This document shows, piece by piece, positions 57,190-64,000 of a DNA stretch of 64,000 nt. The notes under the pieces were generated by a model. That model was given only the letters and a program-made list of their open reading frames with translations. It ran no database searches and had not been told where the DNA came from. Within the stretch, counting starts at the first letter, position 1, and each line of letters opens with the position of its first letter. A program made the position numbers and the translations under genes. This stretch comes from Paenibacillus sp. URB8-2 (GTDB lineage: Bacteria; Bacillota; Bacilli; Paenibacillales; Paenibacillaceae), in contig NZ_AP023239.1 of NCBI RefSeq assembly GCF_013393385.1, positions 5,394,001 through 5,458,000 of the forward strand, given 5' to 3'.

Positions 57190-58617
57190 CTACTCCCGAG
57201 CGATTTTCCCATCCCATGCGGTCGCGATCTCGCCCCTTATCCCTTCCAGCAGCTGCTCCTTGTCGTCCCGGTAGAACAAATTATAGGTGTCAAAAGGGAT
57301 GATCCGTCCATCGGGGTGGGCAATATGCACACAGGACTTCTTCACCGACCGCACGTCGAAATTATGCGCATCGAGAAATTGCATCACGATGACCCGGAAC
57401 ACATTGTCGTAGCTAATCTGCTCCGGCACGGCGGCAAACGGCAGACAGCAGAGCAGACTTTTCAGCGACAAGGCGGAGGAGACCGGCGAGTGGCCGGTGG
57501 AGAGCAGTTCGAACATTTTGCCCCGGATTGCCGGGTCCTGCTCGAACACAATCGTATTGCTGCCTCCTTCAAGCAGAATATCCGGGTCGATCAATCCGGT
57601 CAGCGGCAGCACCTCGCTGCCAAGCTTCAGCGCGTAACCCATCGCAAGGCAGTCCGGATGACAGGGCACCGGCAAAATATCCGCCTCACCGAACACGCCC
57701 GACTGGTCAATAATGCTGCGGCGGACCTCGCTTACCGTTAAACGGTCGGACGCTGGATCATAGCCCTCCAGCCTTCCCGCCGCCTGGATCGGCTGAATCG
57801 TCACACCGCGCACGGCTTTTTGCTTCAGTCCGTACTGAATTATCGAGCCGATTTCTCCGTCATTCAGACCTTTTTTCAGCGTGACGACGAGCGTTGTCGA
57901 AATATTGAATTCGTTTAGGTGGCGGATCGCGTCTTCCCTGATGTGCCGCAAATCCGCGCCCCGGAGCTCCTTCAGCACGGACGCCTCCAGGCTGTCGAAC
58001 TGCAGGTAAATCTCGAAACCCGGCATGTACGAAGCGAGCCGCTTTGCGAACTCCCGGTCCCGGGCGATGCGGACGCCGTTCGTGTTCACCATGATATGCT
58101 TGATCGGACGGCTCTTGGCCATGTCCAGAATCTCAAAAAACTGCGGATGCGTCGTCGGCTCGCCGCCGCTGATCTGCACGATGTCCGGTTCACCCTCGTT
58201 CTCAACGATCCGGTCCAGCATAAACTCAATCTGCTCCAGCGACCGGTAGGATGTGCGGTGCGGCGAAGACTCGGCGAAGCAGATCGGGCAGCTTAGGTTG
58301 CAGTGATCCGTAATCTCTAGCAGCGTCAGACAGCTGTGCTGCTCATGGTCCGGGCAGAGGCCGCAGTCATACGGGCAGCCGTATTTAATCGGTGTATTCC
58401 ACTGAAGGGGCATTTCCGAAGGCTTGATAAACTCCCGCGTCTTTTTGTAATAGGGAACGTCCGTGGAGATGAGCACCTTTTCCGGGCCGTGCAGCAGGCA
58501 TCTTTTGACCATGTACATGCGCCCGTCTTCCTCGATGATCTTGGCCTCGACTTTGCGGTAACACACGGAGCAGATGCTGGTGGTCAGCTCATGATAGAGA
58601 TACGGTCGGTTCGGCAT
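57190..58617 (-). CDS. Radical SAM protein of the MJ0619/Tes-like group
   Basis: 475 residues. The radical SAM 4Fe-4S motif is ITDHCNLSCPICFAESSPHR (CxxxCxxC). N-terminal cysteine clusters TTSICSVCYRKVEAK and YGCPYDCGLCPDHEQHSC are shared with MJ0619 pterin methylases and archaeal tetraether synthase Tes. DIVQISGGEPTTHP is the GGE motif for SAM binding. Further C-terminal cysteines (PVPCHPDCLAM) may bind extra clusters. It is the last gene of a three-gene operon after an Lgt paralogue, which suggests a lipid or lipoprotein substrate by inference. Confidence 0.8.
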   Translation of the reverse strand: MPNRPYLYHELTTSICSVCYRKVEAKIIEEDGRMYMVKRCLLHGPEKVLISTDVPYYKKTREFIKPSEMPLQWNTPIKYGCPYDCGLCPDHEQHSCLTLLEITDHCNLSCPICFAESSPHRTSYRSLEQIEFMLDRIVENEGEPDIVQISGGEPTTHPQFFEILDMAKSRPIKHIMVNTNGVRIARDREFAKRLASYMPGFEIYLQFDSLEASVLKELRGADLRHIREDAIRHLNEFNISTTLVVTLKKGLNDGEIGSIIQYGLKQKAVRGVTIQPIQAAGRLEGYDPASDRLTVSEVRRSIIDQSGVFGEADILPVPCHPDCLAMGYALKLGSEVLPLTGLIDPDILLEGGSNTIVFEQDPAIRGKMFELLSTGHSPVSSALSLKSLLCCLPFAAVPEQISYDNVFRVIVMQFLDAHNFDVRSVKKSCVHIAHPDGRIIPFDTYNLFYRDDKEQLLEGIRGEIATAWDGKIARE

Positions 58618-58702
58618 GAAAAGACTCCTTTATGTTGGAATGGTGAATCGATCTGAGCAGCTTCCGGAATTGCCGGAACCGCCGGGCGCCTGCCGCTTTT
58701 AT

Positions 58703-59506
58703 TTATTTATAGCTTCGAGCCTCCGCAGCCGCGGACGAGCGGCGGACACGCCCTCTGACCCACAGCAGCCAGGCGTAATAGACAAGGCCGGCCAGACAGG
58801 CAAGCTGAATATTGTTCAGTCCGAAGTAAGGATGGGGCGTCGGCTTAATGAAATCAACGGCAAACCGGAAAGCCAAGTAGCCAAACATGAACCATTGGAA
58901 CATCCGGCCCGGAAGGTAAATGGAACCGGGGCGGCCGCCCACAGGCGCGCGGCTTCTCCGATATAGGGGGATGAGCAGCAGCGCTAGCACTAGCAGAAAG
59001 AAAATCTCATACAGCTGGGTCGGATGCCGCCGGATTCCGTCGCCAAAGTCGATGCCGGTGAACCAGGTCGTCGGCATGCCGTACGTATGGTCGTCAAGGC
59101 CGGTCAGAAAGCAGCCGATTCGCCCGATGCAGAGGCCCAGAATGAGCGGATAGGCAAAATCGTCGCCGGTTGACCTTGTCCAGCCCACCCATTTCTTGGT
59201 CAGCTCGACGCCGATCAATCCTCCAAGCAGACCGCCGACGATCGTTTTGCCGCCCCAGAGGAAGTGAAGCTGCCGAAGCTGCTCCCACGCAGCGGCCGGG
59301 TCCTCCAGCCAGAACAACAGCTTGGCGCCGAGCGCCGCGCCCAGAATCGTTCCGGCCAGAATTTGCAGGCTCATAAGCCGGGACATTTCGCTCGGACGCC
59401 GGGTCCACAGATACACGCGGAAGCCGATAAAGTAGGAGAGCGACTCAAACAACACATGCGGATGAATCCGCCAGGGACCGAGAACGATATACACGGGAAA
59501 TTCCAT
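58703..59506 (-). CDS. Prolipoprotein diacylglyceryl transferase paralogue (Lgt family)
   Basis: A 267-residue membrane protein with about seven helices. GPWRIHPHVLFESLSYFIGF, LHFLWGGKTIVGGLLGGLIG and LGLCIGRIGCFLTGLDDHTY follow the Lgt pattern. The loop lacks the usual HGG of housekeeping Lgt (it reads WGGKTIVGG), so chemistry or substrate may differ. RRHPTQLYEIFFLLVLALLL matches the Lgt HPTQLYE motif. It lies between a zinc-finger membrane protein and a radical SAM gene, not with the usual lgt neighbours (hprK). Confidence 0.75.
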   Translation of the reverse strand: MEFPVYIVLGPWRIHPHVLFESLSYFIGFRVYLWTRRPSEMSRLMSLQILAGTILGAALGAKLLFWLEDPAAAWEQLRQLHFLWGGKTIVGGLLGGLIGVELTKKWVGWTRSTGDDFAYPLILGLCIGRIGCFLTGLDDHTYGMPTTWFTGIDFGDGIRRHPTQLYEIFFLLVLALLLIPLYRRSRAPVGGRPGSIYLPGRMFQWFMFGYLAFRFAVDFIKPTPHPYFGLNNIQLACLAGLVYYAWLLWVRGRVRRSSAAAEARSYK

Positions 59507-59529
59507 CGGCGCGCTCCTTTGACCTGAGT

Positions 59530-59787
59530 TTACTGAGTGAAGATAAGGGCTCCGCAGATGGTGAGCAGCAGTACCACGAGCGCTCCGATAATCGCCAGTA
59601 TGGCTACGATGACCCGGAAGACCGCGCTTGGCCCTTTAGGCTCAGGCTTAACAAGCGAATCCGCACAGTTCTCCCGGCATCTTCCGAAGTCGGGATTATA
59701 GCATTCCTCACATAATGGCTTGCCGCATCTGGCGCATTGATGAGCCGCTTCGCGTTCGGGGTGGTTCATGCAACGAAAGGCTGCCAT
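59530..59787 (-). CDS. Small B-box-type zinc-finger membrane protein
   Basis: 85 residues. The N-terminal zinc finger is CMNHPEREAAHQCARCGKPL followed by CEECYNPDFGRCRENC; Cys/His spacing resembles B-box or rubredoxin-like knuckles. One TM helix (VFRVIVAILAIIGALVVLLL) follows. ATG 59787 with GAGGTG upstream is preferred to ATG 59805. It is the first gene of the Lgt-paralogue/radical-SAM operon (23-bp gap) and may act as a membrane adaptor. Function unknown. Confidence 0.7.
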   Translation of the reverse strand: MAAFRCMNHPEREAAHQCARCGKPLCEECYNPDFGRCRENCADSLVKPEPKGPSAVFRVIVAILAIIGALVVLLLTICGALIFTQ

Positions 59788-59816
59788 ATCTTCACCTCGG
59801 TTCATGATTTACCCCT

Positions 59817-59846
59817 ATTGTAAACGCTTTTCAAGGGATATGCCAA
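59817..59846 (-). promoter_or_regulatory. Promoter of the zinc-finger/Lgt/radical-SAM operon
   Basis: On the minus strand TTGGCA (59846-59841), 18 bp, then TACAAT (59822-59817). Confidence 0.6.
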
Positions 59847-59902
59847 GCTCAGGACCTCATAAGATGGTGTAATGAGATTCGCGCGAGGAGGCGGAGCCCA
59901 AA

Positions 59903-61957
59903 ATGACAAGCAGGTGGGTTGTTTTTTCACCCGATGGGGATATTCAGACGGAATTCATGCTTAGTAGCGGTATTCCTTATTATTGTGTGTGCTATTGTAA
60001 CCGGCCCTTGATCAGACCTTCGAAACTGGGCTTCACCCTGGAACATGCCGAGCCGCTTAACCGGAACTTCAGGGTCTCCGCCGCCAGGTATGACAGCTTT
60101 GATGAGACGTGGACACAGCCCTGGGGAGAAGTTAAGGAAATACGCAATCATTACAATGAACTTCGCGTGGAGCTCGAAGAGACAACCCCGTGTGCGCGCC
60201 GAATATCCGTCATTTTTCGCGTATATAACGACGGCCTGGGCTTTCGCTACGAGCTGCCCGAACAGGAACATCTCTCCCATTTGGAAATCCGAAGCGAAGA
60301 AACCGAATTTGCCCTGACCGATGTGGACGAGGCCTGGTGGATTCCCGCTTATCAGAAGCTGTATACCGAGGGCCTCTACAACGTTACCCCCATTCACTCC
60401 ATTCCTTACCGCTCCGTCCATACCCCTCTAACGATGAAAATGGCTGATGGATTATACCTGAGCATCCACGAAGCCGAATTATCCCGCTATTCCACCATGA
60501 CCCTGATGCCCCTGGAAAATAATACGCTTGCAGCCGACCTCATCCCCTGGTCCGACGGCGTTAAAGTCAAAGGCTCCACTCCGCTAAAAACGCCCTGGCG
60601 AACGATCCAGATCGCGGAAAAACCGGGGGATTTGATTACCTCCTACTTGATTCTTAATCTCAATGAACCGAACAGGCTGGGAGATGTTTCGTGGGTGACG
60701 CCGGGCAAGTACATCGGCATATGGTGGGGCATGCATCTCGGGATTTACACCTGGAGCTACGGCCCGAAGCATGGCGCAACGACCGAGAATGCCAAGCGGT
60801 ACATTGATTTTGCTGCCAAATACGGCATTCCGATGGTTATGATCGAGGGGTGGAATATCGGGTGGGAGAACGATTGGACCAAGCATGGCGAAAACTTCAG
60901 TTTTACAATCCCCTATCCGGATTATGACCTTGTGGAAGTCACTTCGTATGCCGCCAGCAAGGGCGTGAAAATTATAGGACACATGGAGACGGCTGGAGCT
61001 ATTCAGAATCTGGAGCGTCAAATGGAAGAGGCTTTTACTTTATATAAAAAACTCGGGATAGACGTTGTGAAAACAGGCTATGTCTCCCCTGACCCTGCGC
61101 TTAAGCGCTTTGATGACCAGGGGAATCTTATAAGTATGGAGTGGCTTGGCGGTCAATATAACGTTGATCATCATCTCAAAGTAATCGAGACCGCGGCCAG
61201 GTATCAGATTAGTCTGATCGCCCATGAGCCGGTAAAAGATACGGGAGAACGTCGGACCTACCCGAATATGATGACCCGGGAAGGCGCGCGGGGACAGGAG
61301 TTCGACGCCTCCGCCGAGTATGTCGGGAACCCTCCGGACCATACCACCATCCTGCCTTTCACCCGCATGCTTGCCGGGCCCATCGACTATACGCCGGGGA
61401 TTGTAAGGCTGATTTATAAGGAATTCAGACCGGGCAACCGGGTGCGGGGGACGTTAGCCAAACAGCTCGCGCTGTATGTCGTTCTGTACAGTCCTCTGCA
61501 AATGGCAGCCGACTTGCCGGAAAATTATGAACAGCAGCGTGCGGCTTTTCAATTTATTCTCGATGTTCCTACCGATTGGCAGGACACCAAGGTATTGAAT
61601 GGAGAGATCGGAGATTATGTTACGATTGTCCGCAAAGACAGAAACAGCGAAGAATGGTATCTGGGCAGCATTACCAATGAGAATAGACGCACGCTTGCTG
61701 CGCCGCTCGCTTTTCTAGATCCGGGCAAACCCTATGTGGCTGAAATCTATGCCGATGGCCCATATGCCGACTGGAGGACCAATCCCTATCCTCTGATCAT
61801 TTCAAGGGTATTGGTTGACCGCAGCGTAACCCTGCCGCTGAAGCTTGCCCCGGGAGGCGGGCAGGCCGTTCGGATACGTCCGGCTGCCGCGGACGACATC
61901 AGGTCGCTTCCCAAAATCAGGTCCCTCCCTGGGATGAGGTCTGACCGCCACCGCTGA
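59903..61957 (+). CDS. Glycoside hydrolase family 97 protein
   Basis: 684 residues with no signal peptide, so cytosolic. The N-terminal beta-sandwich (about 1-260) contains RRISVIFRVYNDGLGFRYEL. The catalytic TIM barrel (about 265-530) has IGIWWGMHLGIYTWSYGPKH, MIEGWNIGWENDW and YPNMMTREGARGQEFDASAE with the conserved Glu pair. A C-terminal beta domain follows (VLNGEIGDYVTIVRKDRNSE). GH97 enzymes are alpha-glucosidases or alpha-galactosidases; inverting or retaining type was not decided. GGAGG lies upstream of the ATG. It is divergent from the zinc-finger operon. Confidence 0.88.
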   Translation: MTSRWVVFSPDGDIQTEFMLSSGIPYYCVCYCNRPLIRPSKLGFTLEHAEPLNRNFRVSAARYDSFDETWTQPWGEVKEIRNHYNELRVELEETTPCARRISVIFRVYNDGLGFRYELPEQEHLSHLEIRSEETEFALTDVDEAWWIPAYQKLYTEGLYNVTPIHSIPYRSVHTPLTMKMADGLYLSIHEAELSRYSTMTLMPLENNTLAADLIPWSDGVKVKGSTPLKTPWRTIQIAEKPGDLITSYLILNLNEPNRLGDVSWVTPGKYIGIWWGMHLGIYTWSYGPKHGATTENAKRYIDFAAKYGIPMVMIEGWNIGWENDWTKHGENFSFTIPYPDYDLVEVTSYAASKGVKIIGHMETAGAIQNLERQMEEAFTLYKKLGIDVVKTGYVSPDPALKRFDDQGNLISMEWLGGQYNVDHHLKVIETAARYQISLIAHEPVKDTGERRTYPNMMTREGARGQEFDASAEYVGNPPDHTTILPFTRMLAGPIDYTPGIVRLIYKEFRPGNRVRGTLAKQLALYVVLYSPLQMAADLPENYEQQRAAFQFILDVPTDWQDTKVLNGEIGDYVTIVRKDRNSEEWYLGSITNENRRTLAAPLAFLDPGKPYVAEIYADGPYADWRTNPYPLIISRVLVDRSVTLPLKLAPGGGQAVRIRPAAADDIRSLPKIRSLPGMRSDRHR

Positions 61958-62079
61958 AACAGCGCATGACCATTTTACAACCGGTGTACTTCGCTCGTTG
62001 TTAACCGCAAGGGAACAATAACGCATCTGCATTGGTGGACGCCCAAGAGGATTGCCAGCTGCTGTTGCCAGCATTGCGG

Positions 62080-62664
62080 TCACACCTTGGCAAAATACCG
62101 CTCCACCTTGCTCAGCTTCTTCGCATGGTTCCCCTTCCGGCTTTCCATGGACCCTAATTCGAAGAATTTGACCTTGCGGATGCCGACGTAATGGAATACC
62201 CCTCTCTTCATCAGCACTTTATGCGCATTGTTCAGCGTCAGCAGAGGATAATGGGCCGGACCTTTCATCGTGGAGATGCAGACGACGCTTTTTCCCTTCA
62301 GCAGCCCCTCGGGATAAATGCGGTTCGGCCGGTCCCTGTAAGCAAAGTTCGAGGCAAACAGCCGGTCGAAATAGCCCAGCAGCATCGCCGGCGGCCTTCC
62401 CCAAAAAATCGGATAGATGAACACGATCTGGTCGGCCCGGCGGATTTGCGCTCTGTATTTTTCCAGCTCCGGGTCCTTGTGCATATCTCTTCTTCTGCGG
62501 TCTTTGTTGTACACCAGCGCCGGATTGAACTGCTCTTCATACAAGTCCAGCACCTCTACTTCCCCGGAAGCCGCATTTTGCCTAATCCCCTGCTGAACGG
62601 CGTTCAGGAAGGCCCCATTCAGACTTTCACGGTTCGGGTGGGCATAGACGATCAAAGTGTTCAT
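62080..62664 (-). CDS. Flavodoxin-fold NAD(P)H oxidoreductase
   Basis: 194 residues. TLIVYAHPNRESLNGAFLNA is the phosphate-binding start of the NQO1/MdaB-type family. IVFIYPIFWGRPPAMLLGYF and DRLFASNFAY are the conserved middle motifs, with VCISTMKGPAHYPLLT after them. It is expected to bind FMN or FAD and reduce quinones or similar electrophiles. ATG 62664 has AGGAG 8-9 nt upstream and is preferred to GTG 62667. It is divergent from a MarR gene with two shared palindromes. Confidence 0.85.
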   Translation of the reverse strand: MNTLIVYAHPNRESLNGAFLNAVQQGIRQNAASGEVEVLDLYEEQFNPALVYNKDRRRRDMHKDPELEKYRAQIRRADQIVFIYPIFWGRPPAMLLGYFDRLFASNFAYRDRPNRIYPEGLLKGKSVVCISTMKGPAHYPLLTLNNAHKVLMKRGVFHYVGIRKVKFFELGSMESRKGNHAKKLSKVERYFAKV

Positions 62665-62684
62665 CACTCATCGCTCCTAATTAG

Positions 62685-62750
62685 TTATCAAATGATAATT
62701 TTCATTTCATAACTATATTAAGTCATCACATTTTAGTTGTCAAATGATAA
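62685..62750. promoter_or_regulatory. Two MarR-type operators in the divergent region
   Basis: TTATCA-AA-TGATAA (62685-62698, perfect) and TTGTCA-AA-TGATAA (62737-62750, one mismatch), 52 bp apart centre to centre. One lies close to each gene start. Confidence 0.8.
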
Positions 62751-62809
62751 ATAGATTGCGCGCAAAAAAAATATTTGTCATAATAATCCCACATAGCGAG
62801 GTGATCACC

Positions 62810-63241
62810 ATGCCATTGCCCGAATTCGCTTTCAAACTAAAGACGTTCGGCACCGGATTCTCCAAAATGACCCATCGGCTGCTTGCGGAGATTAAACCGG
62901 AAGACGTAACCCTGCTTCAGTTCGAAATCTTGCACCTTCTGTACACCGAAGACTCCACGACCTTTGGCCGGATCGGCGCCTGCGTCGGCATGTCCCTGCC
63001 CAATACGAGCCGCGAAGTCAAGAAGCTGATGGAGAAGAAGCTGGTAACTAAACGGGCCGATCTCAAGGATAAAAGAGTTCATTTTGTCGAGCTTTCTCCA
63101 GCCGGAATGGAGCTTATGGACGAGTGCTCGGCCAGACTGGAAAAGCTGATCGCCGAACGGTTCGCTCATTTGAATCCGAAGGAGACCGCCGAAGTGATGC
63201 AGGCCCTGGACCTGCTGTCTGAGAAGCTGCTGGGGGAATGA
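62810..63241 (+). CDS. MarR-family transcriptional regulator
   Basis: 143 residues. VTLLQFEILHLLYTEDSTTF, ACVGMSLPNTSREVKKLMEK (recognition helix) and VTKRADLKDKRVHFVELSPA (wing with the DxxDxR-like motif) are typical of MarR. ATG 62810 has GAGGTG 6 nt upstream; the in-frame ATG 62744 lies inside the operator. No cysteine is placed as in OhrR. It is inferred to repress the divergent NAD(P)H oxidoreductase gene and itself. Confidence 0.87.
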   Translation: MPLPEFAFKLKTFGTGFSKMTHRLLAEIKPEDVTLLQFEILHLLYTEDSTTFGRIGACVGMSLPNTSREVKKLMEKKLVTKRADLKDKRVHFVELSPAGMELMDECSARLEKLIAERFAHLNPKETAEVMQALDLLSEKLLGE

Positions 63242-63258
63242 GACAAACGAACGATGGC

Positions 63259-63300
63259 GCAAAAAGGCCGGGATTTCTTTCGAGAAATCCCGGCCTTTTC
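63259..63300. terminator. Strong terminator after MarR gene
   Basis: AAAAGGCCGGGATTTCT pairs perfectly with AGAAATCCCGGCCTTTT around a TTCG loop. Confidence 0.9.
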
Positions 63301-63318
63301 TATTGTGTTCCTCCATTC

Positions 63319-63359
63319 GTAACTCTCAAGTTACTATATGACTTCAAAGTGCGTACTTT
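63319..63359. promoter_or_regulatory. Two palindromes upstream of the SDR gene
   Basis: GTAACT-CTCA-AGTTAC (63319-63334, perfect) and AAAGT-GCGT-ACTTT (about 63346-63359). The second has the AGTnnnnACT shape seen in HxlR/MerR-controlled promoters. They lie about 65-100 bp before the start codon. Confidence 0.55.
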
Positions 63360-63422
63360 TCAGCCGTCGCCCGGCTCCCGCACAATGGTGGTGTAAGCAT
63401 TATAGGGAAGGAGAGGATTTTA

Positions 63423-64000
63423 ATGATAAACACTAAAGATTCAGCGCCGCGCAAAACGGCTCTTGTTATTGGAGCTAACGGGGTGATCGGACGCAATTTG
63501 ATTGATTATCTTATTACGCTTTCTGATTGGGATATCATCGGCGTATCGCGCCGCGGCGGAGAATCATCCGGCCGGGTCCGCTATATCGCCGCGGATTTAC
63601 TGAATCCCTTGGATAGCCGCGAGAAATTAAGCGGCCTGACGGAAGTGACCCATATTTTCTATGCTGCCTACCAGGACCGCCCGACATGGGCGGAGCTCGT
63701 CCCCCCTAACCTCGCTATGCTCGTTAACACCGTTGAGGCTGTCGAGCCGGTTGCCACTAAGCTCCGGCATATCAGTCTCATGCAGGGCTATAAAGTGTAC
63801 GGAGCGCATCTCGGACCTTTCAAGACGCCGGCCCGCGAGAGTGACGCCGATCATATGCCGCCGGAATTCAATATCGACCAACAGAAGTTTCTGGAGAATC
63901 GTCAGCAGGGAAAAAGCTGGACTTGGTCGGCACTCCGCCCTTCCGTCGTGTGCGGCTTCGCTCTCGGTAATCCAATGAATCTGGCTATGGTCATAGCCGT
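63423..64000 (+). CDS. PRISE-type SDR oxidoreductase (partial)
   Basis: 192 residues before the window ends; the 3' part is missing. The Rossmann motif is TALVIGANGVIGRNLIDYLI. IGVSRRGGESSGRVRYIAAD and HISLMQGYKVYGAHLGPFKT match the progesterone 5-beta-reductase/iridoid synthase-like (PRISE) SDR family, in which the GYK(V/H)Y segment carries catalytic Lys/Tyr. LRPSVVCGFALGN follows. It reduces enones or similar carbonyls with NADPH by family analogy. GGAGAGGA precedes the ATG. Confidence 0.8.
   Translation, partial: MINTKDSAPRKTALVIGANGVIGRNLIDYLITLSDWDIIGVSRRGGESSGRVRYIAADLLNPLDSREKLSGLTEVTHIFYAAYQDRPTWAELVPPNLAMLVNTVEAVEPVATKLRHISLMQGYKVYGAHLGPFKTPARESDADHMPPEFNIDQQKFLENRQQGKSWTWSALRPSVVCGFALGNPMNLAMVIA

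Noticed and set aside
61958..62079. Frame with TAACCGCAAGGG... and Cys/Trp-rich translation between GH97 and the oxidoreductase gene
   Set aside because: Short, no start or domain; may be a decayed remnant but nothing can be supported.

Overview
The window looks like chromosomal DNA of a Paenibacillus-like, low-G+C-phylum (Firmicutes/Bacillota) bacterium of moderately high G+C (mid-50s % judged by eye, not computed). Reasons: strong AGGAGG ribosome binding sites, frequent TTG and GTG starts, consensus sigma-A promoters, and Bacillales-type gene sets (MhqR-like quinone cassette, HxlR/HxlAB, xpt-pbuX with a guanine riboswitch, peptidase T, type B ribosomal protein L31). No rRNA, tRNA or CRISPR array was seen.

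Layout. 0-2.3 kb: MarR-controlled quinone/electrophile cassette (carboxylesterase, ring-cleaving dioxygenase, DoxX, MhqR-like) with two matching operators. 2.5-4.1 kb: futalosine menaquinone genes mqnB-mqnD. 4.3-12.4 kb: methyltransferase, FUSC-type exporter, flavin reductase plus EamA exporter opposite a LysR regulator, aldo/keto reductase, secreted subtilase, acetyltransferase. 12.5-15 kb: hybrid-cluster protein (hcp) divergent from a Crp/Fnr regulator, with a perfect palindrome centred at -41.5 of the inferred hcp promoter. 15-19.7 kb: HD-GYP protein, secreted coiled protein and a sensor-GGDEF-EAL protein. 20-22.5 kb: sucrose phosphorylase and its LacI regulator. 22.6-26.4 kb: AT-rich island with a multi-hairpin segment, a surface-domain fragment, an ECF sigma/DUF4179 pair and an IS630 element. 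26.5-32.5 kb: LLM oxidoreductase, pepT, formaldehyde-fixing hxlAB with hxlR, MATE exporter. 33-40.6 kb: AAA ATPase plus TPR membrane protein behind a leader terminator, rpmE2, then a leftward six-gene envelope operon (Ser-rich protein, glutathionylspermidine-synthase-like ATP-grasp, lipoprotein, DUF350, K+ channel) behind an ECF (sigma-W-like) promoter. 40.7-47.5 kb: TetR-SMR-SDR operon, stalk-domain protein, riboswitch-xpt-pbuX, Gfo/Idh oxidoreductase. 47.6-54.7 kb: ArsR/SRPBCC, AEC carrier, a permease, EcsC, and an IS1182-family element with perfect ends and an 8-bp target duplication. 55-64 kb: DJ-1/PfpI with an HxlR regulator, a G-rich repeat, an operon of zinc-finger membrane protein, Lgt paralogue and MJ0619/Tes-like radical SAM enzyme, a GH97 glycosidase, NAD(P)H oxidoreductase divergent from MarR, and a partial PRISE-type SDR.

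Themes. Many cassettes are small detoxification units (quinones, formaldehyde, reactive aldehydes, drugs), each with its own one-component regulator and a visible operator. The two most interesting multi-gene units are the ECF-promoter envelope operon at 36-40.5 kb and the Lgt-paralogue/radical-SAM operon at 57-59.8 kb. The most unexpected non-coding signal is a family of about 108-bp structured repeats (four copies) whose stems covary between copies. Three of the four abut the T-tract of a clear intrinsic terminator, and two bracket the xpt riboswitch.
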